Source of the DNA: Leptolyngbyaceae cyanobacterium | GTDB lineage: Bacteria; Cyanobacteriota; Cyanobacteriia; Cyanobacteriales; Aerosakkonemataceae | DNA: 48,484 nucleotides | Assembly (NCBI GenBank): GCA_036703985.1 | Contig: DATNQN010000122.1 | Location: 1 to 48,484 of the forward strand | Reading direction: 5' to 3' | Part shown: positions 9,734-16,967 of the stretch, piece by piece | How positions within the stretch are numbered: position 1 is the stretch's first letter | Layout: every line of letters begins with the position of its first letter | Made by a program: the position numbers and the translations under genes | The notes under the pieces: generated by a model | Told to the model about the DNA's origin: nothing | Database searches by the model: none | Seen by the model: only the letters and a program-made list of their open reading frames with translations

Positions 9734-10069
9734 CAGGCTACTTTATTTGATTGAATAGCATACTATTTTTTAGTTTAACACATTTTTAAATAATTATTTG
9801 TTTTTTATTAGAATTTAGCTTTGGAAAAATATGAGATGGCGATCGCACCTTACAAAAGTGGTTGATAAGTGCGATCGCTTACATTGAAAATAGCGCGATC
9901 GCATTCAGAATATTGGCTGCAATTCCACTGTTATTTCACATATCAAGATATCGCTTATGCCAAAGAAACCCGGTTTTTTAGAAAAACCGGGTTTCTGAGT
10001 TTAGGGGCGATCGCAATTTACTTTGTTAGTTGATAAGCTTGATCGCTCTTTGCTAATGAAATGAAAATT
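9734..10069. other. Gene-free stretch with HIP1 cluster
   Basis: These 336 bases hold no convincing gene. The part next to the antitoxin is very AT-rich and should contain its promoter. Four HIP1 octamers GCGATCGC occur at 9839-9846, 9871-9878, 9895-9902 and 10007-10014. The second hairpin repeat lies at 9964-9996. The spacing of the octamers is irregular, and nothing suggests a CRISPR array. Confidence 0.7.
9964..9996. repeat. Perfect 15-bp hairpin repeat, copy B
   Basis: This is base-for-base identical to the copy at 8599-8631 (arms 9964-9978 and 9982-9996, loop TAG) and is likewise preceded by ATGCCAA. With copy A it brackets the whole toxin-antitoxin segment. It lies downstream of the minus-strand gene ending at 10070, so it could terminate that transcript too. 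Confidence 0.85.
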
Positions 10070-11704
10070 TCACCAACCACTATCCCAATTAGGTGGACAA
10101 AGAATAGGCTTATTTAACCCCAGAAAAGCAATTCTAGGATCGGTTTCCATACCAGCTTTACATGAACCTGCGTTCGGAGGTAGATTGCCAATAATGGTAT
10201 TACAAACACCGCATTGAGTCTTTCCATCTACAAGTCCTTCTACTGTCATTACTGGGCCTTGTATGGCGCATTCTCCCCGATTCATGGTGATATTGTTATA
10301 TTGTTCAACACCTGAAACTCGGCAGTTTCTTACTTGTTGTTGAGCAGTTTGTTGAGGTTGCGGAGGTTGTTCTGTCCTCGGTGAACACTGATTTTCATCT
10401 TTTGCATAAGAACTATCATCAATTGCTGCAAATAACTTCTTGATTTTCTCTATTACTTGGTTCTTAGAAGTGTCTACAACTTGTTTAAACGCATTTAAAT
10501 CTTGATCCGGAATTTTCATGTGTGGAGTGAACAACTCACCTAAATAGTTGAAAACTAGATGCGAGTCATACGCTTGCTGCCAAGGAACACCTGCTTTTTT
10601 CAGAGCATCTGTTAGCTCGTTTAAGACTAGCCCAGGTAATCCTTTAATATCCCATGCGATTAGCCGTGCAAGAAGCATTAATTCATCGTTGCCTTGCACA
10701 GCCTGAGATACCAATGTTGGAAAAGGTGGCAAATTAGGAATCCCAGGATTTTTTATGGAAAATTTACCATTTACAACCGCTGCTATTTCATCAGGACGTA
10801 GCAGATATTCAAAAGCTTTAACCTTATTCCTAGCTTGCTTGTAGTCAGTAAATGAGGAGATTGATAATATTGCTGTTCTTTGAGCAATTTCTTGAGGAAG
10901 TTGGTTGGCGACCTGTTCAGCAAAGAAATTTCCTTGAGATTCAGCAATTAGTAAAAATTTAGGCCGTGGTATTTTGCAATTACAATCAGATTGCTTATTG
11001 AGATTTTGATATCTTTTTTCAGCCTCTGTTAGATTGTTCTTAATCTCTACTATCAGCTTTTGACCATCTCCAGTAGCAGTAATTCTTGCAAGAGACTGAG
11101 GTATAGACTCTGCAAGATCTCCAGCAAAACCACCTCCATAGTTATGAGTAATTTCCCGCACAAATTGACTGGTTTTAGGAATATCAGTTTGGGCTAGTAA
11201 ATTGGCAATTATACTTGTAGTATGAGAATAAGTTTTTGCATCTGTCTGGATTCCATTAATGTACACAACGTAAAACATTCTGGGGTAGTCACAATTTCGA
11301 GTAGCCTGATTTCCATTGTTACTATTTTGATTTTCAGTATCATGATCGTCAAACTCACGACGCACCGGAAAATTCGGCCCCGGATCTTGTGGAAACGGCG
11401 GCGCTTGTGGATTACTTGGTTGTGGTGATGGCGCACTCGGTTGATCGTCGCCAAATTCACTCGGATCTCGCTGCGCCTGCAAATAATTAGAAATATCCGC
11501 AATTACAGCAGGGGGATTCGCTGCTACTACTCGCTGAGAACTTCCCCCCAAATCCACCGTGCAAACCGTCCAATTAAAACTGAAAAGCGTACAAAGTGCA
11601 GCGGAAAAAGCACGATTGACAAAAGTACCAGGAGCGAGTAAAGTACCAACGATCGCAACTACAAAACTAACAATACCAAAAGCCAAAAAACGCATCCGAC
11701 GCAT
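10070..11704 (-). CDS. Exported alpha/beta-hydrolase-like protein of unknown substrate
   Basis: The 544-residue product has hydrophobic segments at residues 5-27 and about 30-50 (signal peptide or membrane anchor). A Pro/Gln/Asn-rich linker (about 85-135) follows. The central region (about 140-390) looks like an alpha/beta hydrolase. It has VVYINGIQTD as a possible oxyanion strand, LLIAESQGNFF with Ser256 in a G/A-x-S-x-G elbow, and YDSHLVFNYLGE with His382. The Ser-Gln-Gly-Asn elbow and the 'SH..F.NYL' motif recur in uncharacterised hydrolases. The C-terminal 100 residues are Cys-rich (7 Cys), possibly disulfide-bonded outside the cytoplasm. It is the last gene of a minus-strand run of exported proteins (COP23-type, two proteases). 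The substrate is unknown; a lipase or thioesterase is a guess. Confidence 0.6.
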   Translation of the reverse strand: MRRMRFLAFGIVSFVVAIVGTLLAPGTFVNRAFSAALCTLFSFNWTVCTVDLGGSSQRVVAANPPAVIADISNYLQAQRDPSEFGDDQPSAPSPQPSNPQAPPFPQDPGPNFPVRREFDDHDTENQNSNNGNQATRNCDYPRMFYVVYINGIQTDAKTYSHTTSIIANLLAQTDIPKTSQFVREITHNYGGGFAGDLAESIPQSLARITATGDGQKLIVEIKNNLTEAEKRYQNLNKQSDCNCKIPRPKFLLIAESQGNFFAEQVANQLPQEIAQRTAILSISSFTDYKQARNKVKAFEYLLRPDEIAAVVNGKFSIKNPGIPNLPPFPTLVSQAVQGNDELMLLARLIAWDIKGLPGLVLNELTDALKKAGVPWQQAYDSHLVFNYLGELFTPHMKIPDQDLNAFKQVVDTSKNQVIEKIKKLFAAIDDSSYAKDENQCSPRTEQPPQPQQTAQQQVRNCRVSGVEQYNNITMNRGECAIQGPVMTVEGLVDGKTQCGVCNTIIGNLPPNAGSCKAGMETDPRIAFLGLNKPILCPPNWDSGW

Positions 11705-11773
11705 AATTTACCTCACAAAATTAACTGAAAATGGACGGCTTTTTACAGTCCATAATTTTGAGCAAAAACCTAA

Positions 11774-12661
11774 TTAAAAACCAAAAGGAAGCCTTCCAGG
11801 TACAATACGCCGAAAAAGGTCAACAGCATTTTTAAAATCGCTATACCAACTCCTAACTTCCTGACGAGAAGGTTGCGTTGCTTCCACATTATCCGCAGGC
11901 TTATCATCCCTGGTTAAAATGGAAGAATTCATCCCAGCTTCAGGCATCAAAGCCACAAAAGTATTAATGGGAATGGCTGCATTTAATCCAGTTTTAACCC
12001 TTATTTCTCCCCCAGCAGCAGATTCCGATCGAATCGCACCTTCTACATCACCTTCCCCGTGAATACCAATCACTCGTCCATTCACATCAAAAACTGGGCC
12101 ACCGCTCATTCCCCGGCGAGTTACTGCGTCGTAGCGCATGGTATATCCCTTAGCACGACTATTAGGACGGCTAGAAATTTGTCCGGCGGTAAACTCAAAT
12201 TCCCGTTCTCCACCAGGTTCAATTGCTAGCGGATAACCAGCAATATAAATTCCCGAACCAATCGAAGCTTCATCAGAATTACTAATTGCAGCAACGGCTT
12301 GTTTTTCAGGACTTTCAAAAGTAATAATCGCTAAATCTGTATCGTTGGCATTTTTCGGCAATCTGGTAACAGACTTCACGGAATAAGTTTTGCCCTTGCT
12401 GGTGTAAACCGAGTATTCAGCATTGGGATTTTCGACTACATGATTAGCGGTTAAAACGGTGTATGTATTGTCGGTTTTCGCAATAATTACTCCCGAACCT
12501 CCGAAATCTTTACTGAGTAAATTATCAATTCTGACCGTTGTGGGTACAGCAATTTTAGCTACGTCTTTAGCCGTTTTAGCCATTACTGGTTGAGTAATGA
12601 CAATTGCGGCTACTGCTAATAAGCCTGGAACAGAATAAAAGCGAGAAAAATTGAAATTCAT
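11774..12661 (-). CDS. Exported trypsin-like serine protease (S1 family)
   Basis: This 295-residue chymotrypsin-fold protease starts with a signal peptide (about 1-28, ending PVMA-KTA). The triad is complete: His74 in LTANHVV, Asp109 in DTDLAIITF and Ser186 in RRGMSGGPVF. No PDZ domain is present, which separates it from HtrA/Deg proteases. The mature part is about 265 residues with a short C-terminal tail. It probably acts in the periplasm or outside. It is preceded on the minus strand by a second trypsin-like protease and by a COP23-domain gene, and followed after 69 bp by the hydrolase-like gene. The interval upstream contains a dispersed repeat. The substrate is unknown. Confidence 0.88.
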   Translation of the reverse strand: MNFNFSRFYSVPGLLAVAAIVITQPVMAKTAKDVAKIAVPTTVRIDNLLSKDFGGSGVIIAKTDNTYTVLTANHVVENPNAEYSVYTSKGKTYSVKSVTRLPKNANDTDLAIITFESPEKQAVAAISNSDEASIGSGIYIAGYPLAIEPGGEREFEFTAGQISSRPNSRAKGYTMRYDAVTRRGMSGGPVFDVNGRVIGIHGEGDVEGAIRSESAAGGEIRVKTGLNAAIPINTFVALMPEAGMNSSILTRDDKPADNVEATQPSRQEVRSWYSDFKNAVDLFRRIVPGRLPFGF

Positions 12662-12698
12662 AGTTGACTCCTGTGATTATTAAGAAGATTTGATCTTT

Positions 12699-12859
12699 GT
12701 AGGGGCGAAGCATTCGGGCGACAATTGATGAAATCCCACCGAGATTGAACTATCCGAATGCTTCGCCCTCTCCCACTGTTGCCAAGACAGGGCGAAGCAT
12801 TTGGATACAAGTATTTTCTTTGAGTTACAAAGGTGATCGCCCAAATGCTTCGCCCCTAC
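12699..12859. repeat. Nested inverted repeat built from a GGGGCGAAGCATT motif
   Basis: Four related arms occur between the two protease genes: GTAGGGGCGAAGCATTCGG (12699-12717), its near reverse complement CCGAATGCTTCGCCCT (12754-12769), AGGGCGAAGCATTTGG (12789-12804) and CCAAATGCTTCGCCCCTAC (12841-12859). Arms 1/2 and 3/4 pair best, giving two hairpins. This motif family is dispersed in many cyanobacterial genomes (recollection). Its last arm overlaps the end of the upstream protease gene and supplies its TAG stop. Confidence 0.8.
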
Positions 12860-13767
12860 AAAAAACCCCGATCGCGAATTAATTCCCCATCGGGCAAATT
12901 CCCTAACGAAGGTCTCAATGAAACAAATTGCAAATAGGTACTAATGGGAATTCCCCAACTAGAATTCACCATTTGCTCTAACATTGCAGGTGAAGGTTCG
13001 CTGCCATCTTCAAAGGCATAGACGCCAAAATCTGGATCGCGATTTTTCACCCTTCCGTTAATACCAATTAACAACCCATTGCTATTAAAAATTGGGCCGC
13101 CACTCATACCGACAGCGATATCATTTGTGTAGCCCAAGCGATAACCTTGAGATAGGGATTTTGGCAATAGCAGGGATACTGCACCAGAGGTAAACCGAAA
13201 TACGCCGATACCTCGATCGAACGTAGTGGTTAAAGTCCCAGGTTGGTACATGGGAAACCCCGCCGCAAATACCTCTTCTCCTACCACTGTCGGTTCCGTA
13301 CTAATTCGCGCTATTTGGTAATTTGTGTTACTGCGAAATTGAATTACCGCAAGGTCATTGTTTCCCAACTGTCTGGGATTAAACGTTGGGGTGTAGCGCC
13401 GACCGTCGGGGGTGATAATGGTATAGCGATCGCTAAAAGCAACAACGTGCCAACTGGTTAGTACTTTGTAAGTTTGTCCCTGTCGTTGCACGATCGCACC
13501 AGAACCAGAAGCATTGCCAGTCAGGATGCGTACCGTTGTCATTTGTGCTAAATGGCGAAGATCGGACCTCTCCCCCAACCCCTCTCCTACAAGGAGAGGG
13601 GAGCAAGATTTCTCTTCCTCCCCCCTTCCCACCCCTTCGGGGAAGCAAGCTACGCAGGGAAGGGGGGCTGGGGGGGTTAGGTTCCCAGCACCTACCAATA
13701 ACTGAACGATCGCAAAACCACCCATCAGCTTCAGCGCGATCGCACTTTGCCTCTCCCCAAGGGTCAT
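12856..13767 (-). CDS. Exported trypsin-like serine protease with in-frame repeat insertion
   Basis: The 303-residue protein has a hydrophobic signal peptide (about 10-27) and a complete trypsin-like triad: His107 in TSWHVVAF, Asp138 in NNDLAVIQF and Ser222 in VGMSGGPIF. Between signal peptide and catalytic domain, residues about 29-69 are encoded by a dispersed DNA repeat. They read NLTPPAPL at one end and LLVGEGLGERSD at the other, a peptide with no family counterpart. The reading frame stays open across it, so the protease may still be made with a 41-residue Pro/Gly-rich spacer. The start codon directly abuts the stop of the COP23-type gene (TAG then ATG), indicating an operon. The TAG stop lies in another repeat. 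The substrate is unknown. Confidence 0.85.
   Translation of the reverse strand: MTLGERQSAIALKLMGGFAIVQLLVGAGNLTPPAPLPCVACFPEGVGRGEEEKSCSPLLVGEGLGERSDLRHLAQMTTVRILTGNASGSGAIVQRQGQTYKVLTSWHVVAFSDRYTIITPDGRRYTPTFNPRQLGNNDLAVIQFRSNTNYQIARISTEPTVVGEEVFAAGFPMYQPGTLTTTFDRGIGVFRFTSGAVSLLLPKSLSQGYRLGYTNDIAVGMSGGPIFNSNGLLIGINGRVKNRDPDFGVYAFEDGSEPSPAMLEQMVNSSWGIPISTYLQFVSLRPSLGNLPDGELIRDRGFL
13566..13684. repeat. Dispersed G/C-skewed repeat inserted in a protease gene, copy 1
   Basis: This copy contains two imperfect hairpins: CCCCTCTCCTACAAGGAGAGGGG in two arms around 13579-13601, and CCCCCCTTCCC paired with GGGAAGGGGGG around 13620-13666. It ends in a GGGGTTAGGTT tail. A second copy in the same orientation lies at 47267-47391 between two genes. 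Here the element is entirely inside the protease reading frame, on its template strand. Confidence 0.85.
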
Positions 13768-14484
13768 CTAAAGCTCCCGCGAACCGCCGCCGTTATTATT
13801 AGGTTGGGGTATAGGCTGAGAATTGCTGGGCTGACTGACTGAAGGCGGCATCTCGTTATTGCCATCATCTCCCAAACGTCCACTGACATCGATGTAAGGA
13901 ATAGCACCGCTTTCACGCAGGGAAGGCGCACCCGCTTGTCCTTCCCGCCACGCTAAAAGATTGTTCAACGTCCGAACTGCATCTTGATTCGGTTTGAGGG
14001 TAAAAATCAAATTTTCGCAACGTCCATTAACTTGACTAGCAGTGCAAACAACTCGTTGCCCATTCATCACGCCAACGGTGATATATTTCAGTTGTTTGTT
14101 GCGGCGATAAGTTTCCAAACGTCCGCTTACTTCTTGGCAGCGTGTTTGCGGATTATAACCAGAACTAGCAAAAGCATTGGAAACCCAACGAATCCAAGGT
14201 TCTTTATTGCCTTGCGGGTTTTGGTAAACCGTCACGGGAACACCGCTAGAAGTGTCGCAAAAAAATCCTCGTGCTGCGGCGTTTTGTGCTGGACTGGGTG
14301 AAGTGGCGATCGCTACACAAGTTAAGGAAATTGCACTTGTTGCAAAAACGGAGGTAAATACTTTCGTGCTATTTTTTTTTACAGCATAATCAGCAAAAAA
14401 AATATCGATTGCGCCCGATAATATCGGGCGCAATCGATCCGTGGATAGATTTTTTATACTTCGTAATCGTAGAATAAACGCCAT
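13768..14484 (-). CDS. COP23-domain exported protein
   Basis: The open frame can start at 14568 or 14484; I use 14484 because the longer form would overlap the start of gatA. A hydrophobic export-type segment (VFTSVFATSAISLTCVAIATS, then PSPAQ) precedes the mature part. That part matches the COP23 family, named after the circadian oscillating protein of Cyanothece RF-1: it has FFCDTSSGVPVTVYQNPQG and then RCQEVSGRLETY. COP23 proteins are membrane-associated and of unknown function. The tail is rich in Pro, Ser and Asn. The next gene, a protease, starts immediately at the stop codon. A long palindrome followed by T8 lies inside the predicted N-terminal extension, so the true start is uncertain; no ATG, GTG or TTG lies in frame just before the signal segment. 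Confidence 0.7.
   Translation of the reverse strand: MAFILRLRSIKNLSTDRLRPILSGAIDIFFADYAVKKNSTKVFTSVFATSAISLTCVAIATSPSPAQNAAARGFFCDTSSGVPVTVYQNPQGNKEPWIRWVSNAFASSGYNPQTRCQEVSGRLETYRRNKQLKYITVGVMNGQRVVCTASQVNGRCENLIFTLKPNQDAVRTLNNLLAWREGQAGAPSLRESGAIPYIDVSGRLGDDGNNEMPPSVSQPSNSQPIPQPNNNGGGSREL
14395..14438 (-). terminator. 17-bp palindrome followed by T8, terminator- or attenuator-like
   Basis: ATCGATTGCGCCCGATA (14404-14420) and its exact reverse complement (14422-14438) are separated by one base. Read on the minus strand, the hairpin is followed by A and then eight T (14402-14395), the form of an intrinsic terminator. It lies between divergent gatA and the COP23 signal sequence, where it could attenuate the exported-protein operon. 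As a palindrome it could instead be an inserted element. Confidence 0.65.
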
Positions 14485-14561
14485 TCCCGAATTAGCTGCG
14501 ATCGGGAACCATATACTAAAGATCCAGGCTATAAGTGAAATCGAGGTCTTGAGGTAACTGC

Positions 14562-16019
14562 ATGGCATCCATCCGCGAGTTGCACCAACAACTCATCAAT
14601 AAAGAACGCTCTGCGTTAGAAATTACGAAAGAAGCGTTAGAACGCATTGAGGCGTTAGAGCCGAAATTGCACAGTTTTTTATGTGTAACCGCAGATAAAG
14701 CGATCGAACAGGCAAAGGCAGTGGATGCCAAAATCGCTGCCAATGAAGAAATCGGGATGTTGGCGGGAATACCTATTGCCATTAAGGACAATATGTGTAC
14801 CAAAGGGATTCGCACTACTTGCGGTTCCCGCATTCTGGAGAATTTCGTCCCCCCTTACGAGTCCACCGTTACCCAGAAACTCATGGATTCTGGGGCGGTA
14901 ATTTTGGGCAAAACGAACATGGACGAGTTTGCGATGGGCAGTTCTACGGAAACTTCTGCCTATCAACTCACCGCCAATCCTTGGGATTTGGAGAGAGTGC
15001 CGGGTGGTTCATCTGGTGGTTCGGCGGCGGCGGTAGCGGGGGGAGAATGCCTAGTTTCTCTCGGTTCCGATACGGGGGGTTCGATTCGTCAACCAGCGTC
15101 TTTTTGTGGCGTGGTGGGCTTAAAACCGACCTATGGGCTGGTTTCTCGGTTTGGGTTGGTAGCTTATGCTTCTTCGTTAGATCAAATTGGGCCGTTTGGT
15201 CGATCGGTAGAGGATACGGCGATTTTGCTGAATGCGATCGCAGGTTACGATCCCAAAGATTCTACCAGTCTGAAAGTGCAAATTCCCGACTACGCCAAAG
15301 CGCTCAAACCCACCCTAAAAACTAGAGGCGTTCTCAGAGTAGGCGTTATTAAAGAAACTTTCGGTCAAGGCATCGATCCCATAGTAGAAAAAGCCGTGAC
15401 GAAAGCAATTGAAGTGCTACAAGAATTAGGCGCAGAAATTCACGTAATTTCTTGTCCGAGATTCTGCTACGGTTTGCCTACTTACTATGTAATTGCCCCC
15501 TCAGAAGCATCTGCTAATTTAGCTCGTTATGATGGGGTGAAGTACGGCCTGCGAAAAGATGCCAATAACTTGCTATCTATGTATACCCAGACTCGCGCCA
15601 GCGGTTTTGGCCCAGAAGTAAAACGTCGGATTATGTTGGGAACTTATGCTTTATCAGCAGGTTACTACGATGCCTATTATTTAAAGGCACAAAAAGTTCG
15701 CACTCTGATTAAAGAAGATTTCCAAAGCGCTTTTGAAAAAGTGGATGTTTTAGTTTGTCCCACTGCTCCCACCACTGCTTTTAAAGCTGGTGAAAAAACC
15801 GCCGATCCCTTGAGTATGTATTTATCGGATTTGATGACAATTCCGGTAAATTTAGCTGGTTTACCGGGGATGAGTTTACCTTGCGGTTTTGATGAAAATG
15901 GGTTGCCAATTGGGATGCAATTGATCGGTAATGTTTTGCGAGAAGACCAATTATTTCAAGTAGCTTATGCCTACGAGCAATCTACTAATTGGCATCAACG
16001 CAAGCCCAATTTACATTGA
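14562..16019 (+). CDS. gatA: Aspartyl/glutamyl-tRNA amidotransferase subunit A
   Basis: This 485-residue amidase-signature protein is the glutaminase subunit of the GatCAB complex. It hydrolyses glutamine and channels ammonia to GatB for conversion of Glu-tRNA(Gln) to Gln-tRNA(Gln), essential in cyanobacteria, which lack a glutaminyl-tRNA synthetase in most lineages. The Lys-cisSer-Ser triad is intact: Lys75 in [10 protein letters not shown], Ser150 in [11 protein letters not shown] and Ser174 in DTGGSIRQP. These correspond to K79/S154/S178 of the staphylococcal enzyme. Length is normal for the family. gatB and gatC are not nearby, as usual in cyanobacteria. A short hairpin terminator follows at 16029. 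Confidence 0.96.
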   Translation: MASIRELHQQLINKERSALEITKEALERIEALEPKLHSFLCVTADKAIEQAKAVDAKIAANEEIGMLAGIPIAIKDNMCTKGIRTTCGSRILENFVPPYESTVTQKLMDSGAVILGKTNMDEFAMGSSTETSAYQLTANPWDLERVPGGSSGGSAAAVAGGECLVSLGSDTGGSIRQPASFCGVVGLKPTYGLVSRFGLVAYASSLDQIGPFGRSVEDTAILLNAIAGYDPKDSTSLKVQIPDYAKALKPTLKTRGVLRVGVIKETFGQGIDPIVEKAVTKAIEVLQELGAEIHVISCPRFCYGLPTYYVIAPSEASANLARYDGVKYGLRKDANNLLSMYTQTRASGFGPEVKRRIMLGTYALSAGYYDAYYLKAQKVRTLIKEDFQSAFEKVDVLVCPTAPTTAFKAGEKTADPLSMYLSDLMTIPVNLAGLPGMSLPCGFDENGLPIGMQLIGNVLREDQLFQVAYAYEQSTNWHQRKPNLH

Positions 16020-16028
16020 AAAATGAGA

Positions 16029-16054
16029 GTGGGCTTTTTGCCCACCTTAATTTT
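16029..16054 (+). terminator. Putative terminator after gatA
   Basis: GTGGGC (16029-16034) and GCCCAC (16040-16045) pair around a TTTTT loop, ten bases after the gatA stop. The stem is followed by CTTAATTTT. It is short and the T-tract is interrupted, so it would be a weak terminator. Confidence 0.5.
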
Positions 16055-16080
16055 CCATTGAAAGCTCGACTCAAATGTAA

Positions 16081-16959
16081 ATGATCAAAATGGGACTAAC
16101 GTTATTAATAAAGTTAATCCAAATTAGCGGTGTGGCAATTGCGATCGCATACGCAATCTGCTGTCTGTTTCTCTACTTATTGCAAAATCGATTAATCTTT
16201 TTTCCTTCTCCAGTTATTCAAGTAACGCCAGAAGTTTTTAATCTTACTTATCAAGAAGTTTGGCTACCAGTATCTACCCCTTCCGGCAAAATTGAGCGAA
16301 TTCATGGTTGGTGGATTCCGGGAAAAGGAAAACAAACAATTTTATACTTACATGGCAATGGAATTAATATCGGAGCAAATGTTGCTCATGCCAATCGATT
16401 TCATCAATTGGGCTTTTCAGTACTGCTCTTAGATTATCGCGGTTACGGACGCAGTGAAGGTAGTTTTCCCAAGGAAGCAGAAGTTTATCAAGATGCGGAG
16501 ACAGCTTGGCAGTATTTAATTCAGGAAAAGAAGATTTCACCTGACCAGATTATCATTTACGGTCATTCTTTGGGAGGTGCGATCGCAATTAATCTCGCCG
16601 TGAAACATCCAGAAGCAGCCGGCTTAATTGTAGAAAGCTCTTTTACTTCCCTAAGAAAAATGGTAGATCGGATGGGAAACTATTGGATGTTTCCAGTAGA
16701 CTTAATTTTGCATCATCGATTTGATTCAATTAACAAAGTTAAAAAGCTGGAAATGCCTGTTTTATTCATTCACGGTATCGGAGATTCTCTCATTCCCTAT
16801 CAGATGAGCGAACAACTATTTGCTGCTGCACCAGAACCTAAACAAATCTTACTAGTACCAGAAGCAGGACATAATAACGTAGCTGAAATTGCCGGACAAA
16901 AATACCTGCAAACAGTACAAAAATTTTTTCAATTAAAACCAACTACAACTAACTACTAA
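16081..16959 (+). CDS. Membrane-anchored alpha/beta hydrolase (BEM46/S33-like)
   Basis: The 292-residue protein has an N-terminal transmembrane segment (about 7-34) and a soluble hydrolase domain. It shows [13 protein letters not shown] (oxyanion region, about 88-100), [13 protein letters not shown] (116-127), the nucleophile elbow [10 protein letters not shown] with Ser163, Asp235 in HGIGDSLIP and His264 in EAGHNNV. This order is that of the BEM46/YqkD-type hydrolases near the serine aminopeptidase group. Substrates of these proteins are mostly unknown, with lipid esters or peptides suggested. It ends 8 bp before dnaE and could be co-transcribed with it. An in-frame second ATG lies at 16090. 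Confidence 0.85.
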   Translation: MIKMGLTLLIKLIQISGVAIAIAYAICCLFLYLLQNRLIFFPSPVIQVTPEVFNLTYQEVWLPVSTPSGKIERIHGWWIPGKGKQTILYLHGNGINIGANVAHANRFHQLGFSVLLLDYRGYGRSEGSFPKEAEVYQDAETAWQYLIQEKKISPDQIIIYGHSLGGAIAINLAVKHPEAAGLIVESSFTSLRKMVDRMGNYWMFPVDLILHHRFDSINKVKKLEMPVLFIHGIGDSLIPYQMSEQLFAAAPEPKQILLVPEAGHNNVAEIAGQKYLQTVQKFFQLKPTTTNY

Positions 16960-16967
16960 TAACGCTT

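Noticed and set aside
9839-10014. Repeated GCGATCGC sites considered as a CRISPR-like or origin region
   Set aside because: These are HIP1 octamers with irregular spacing, common throughout the window.
13514-13802. Plus-strand frames across the protease start
   Set aside because: They are antisense to the protease and arise from the G/C-skewed repeat.
14485-14568. Longest possible start of the COP23-type protein
   Set aside because: It would overlap the divergent gatA start and adds residues unlike a signal peptide.
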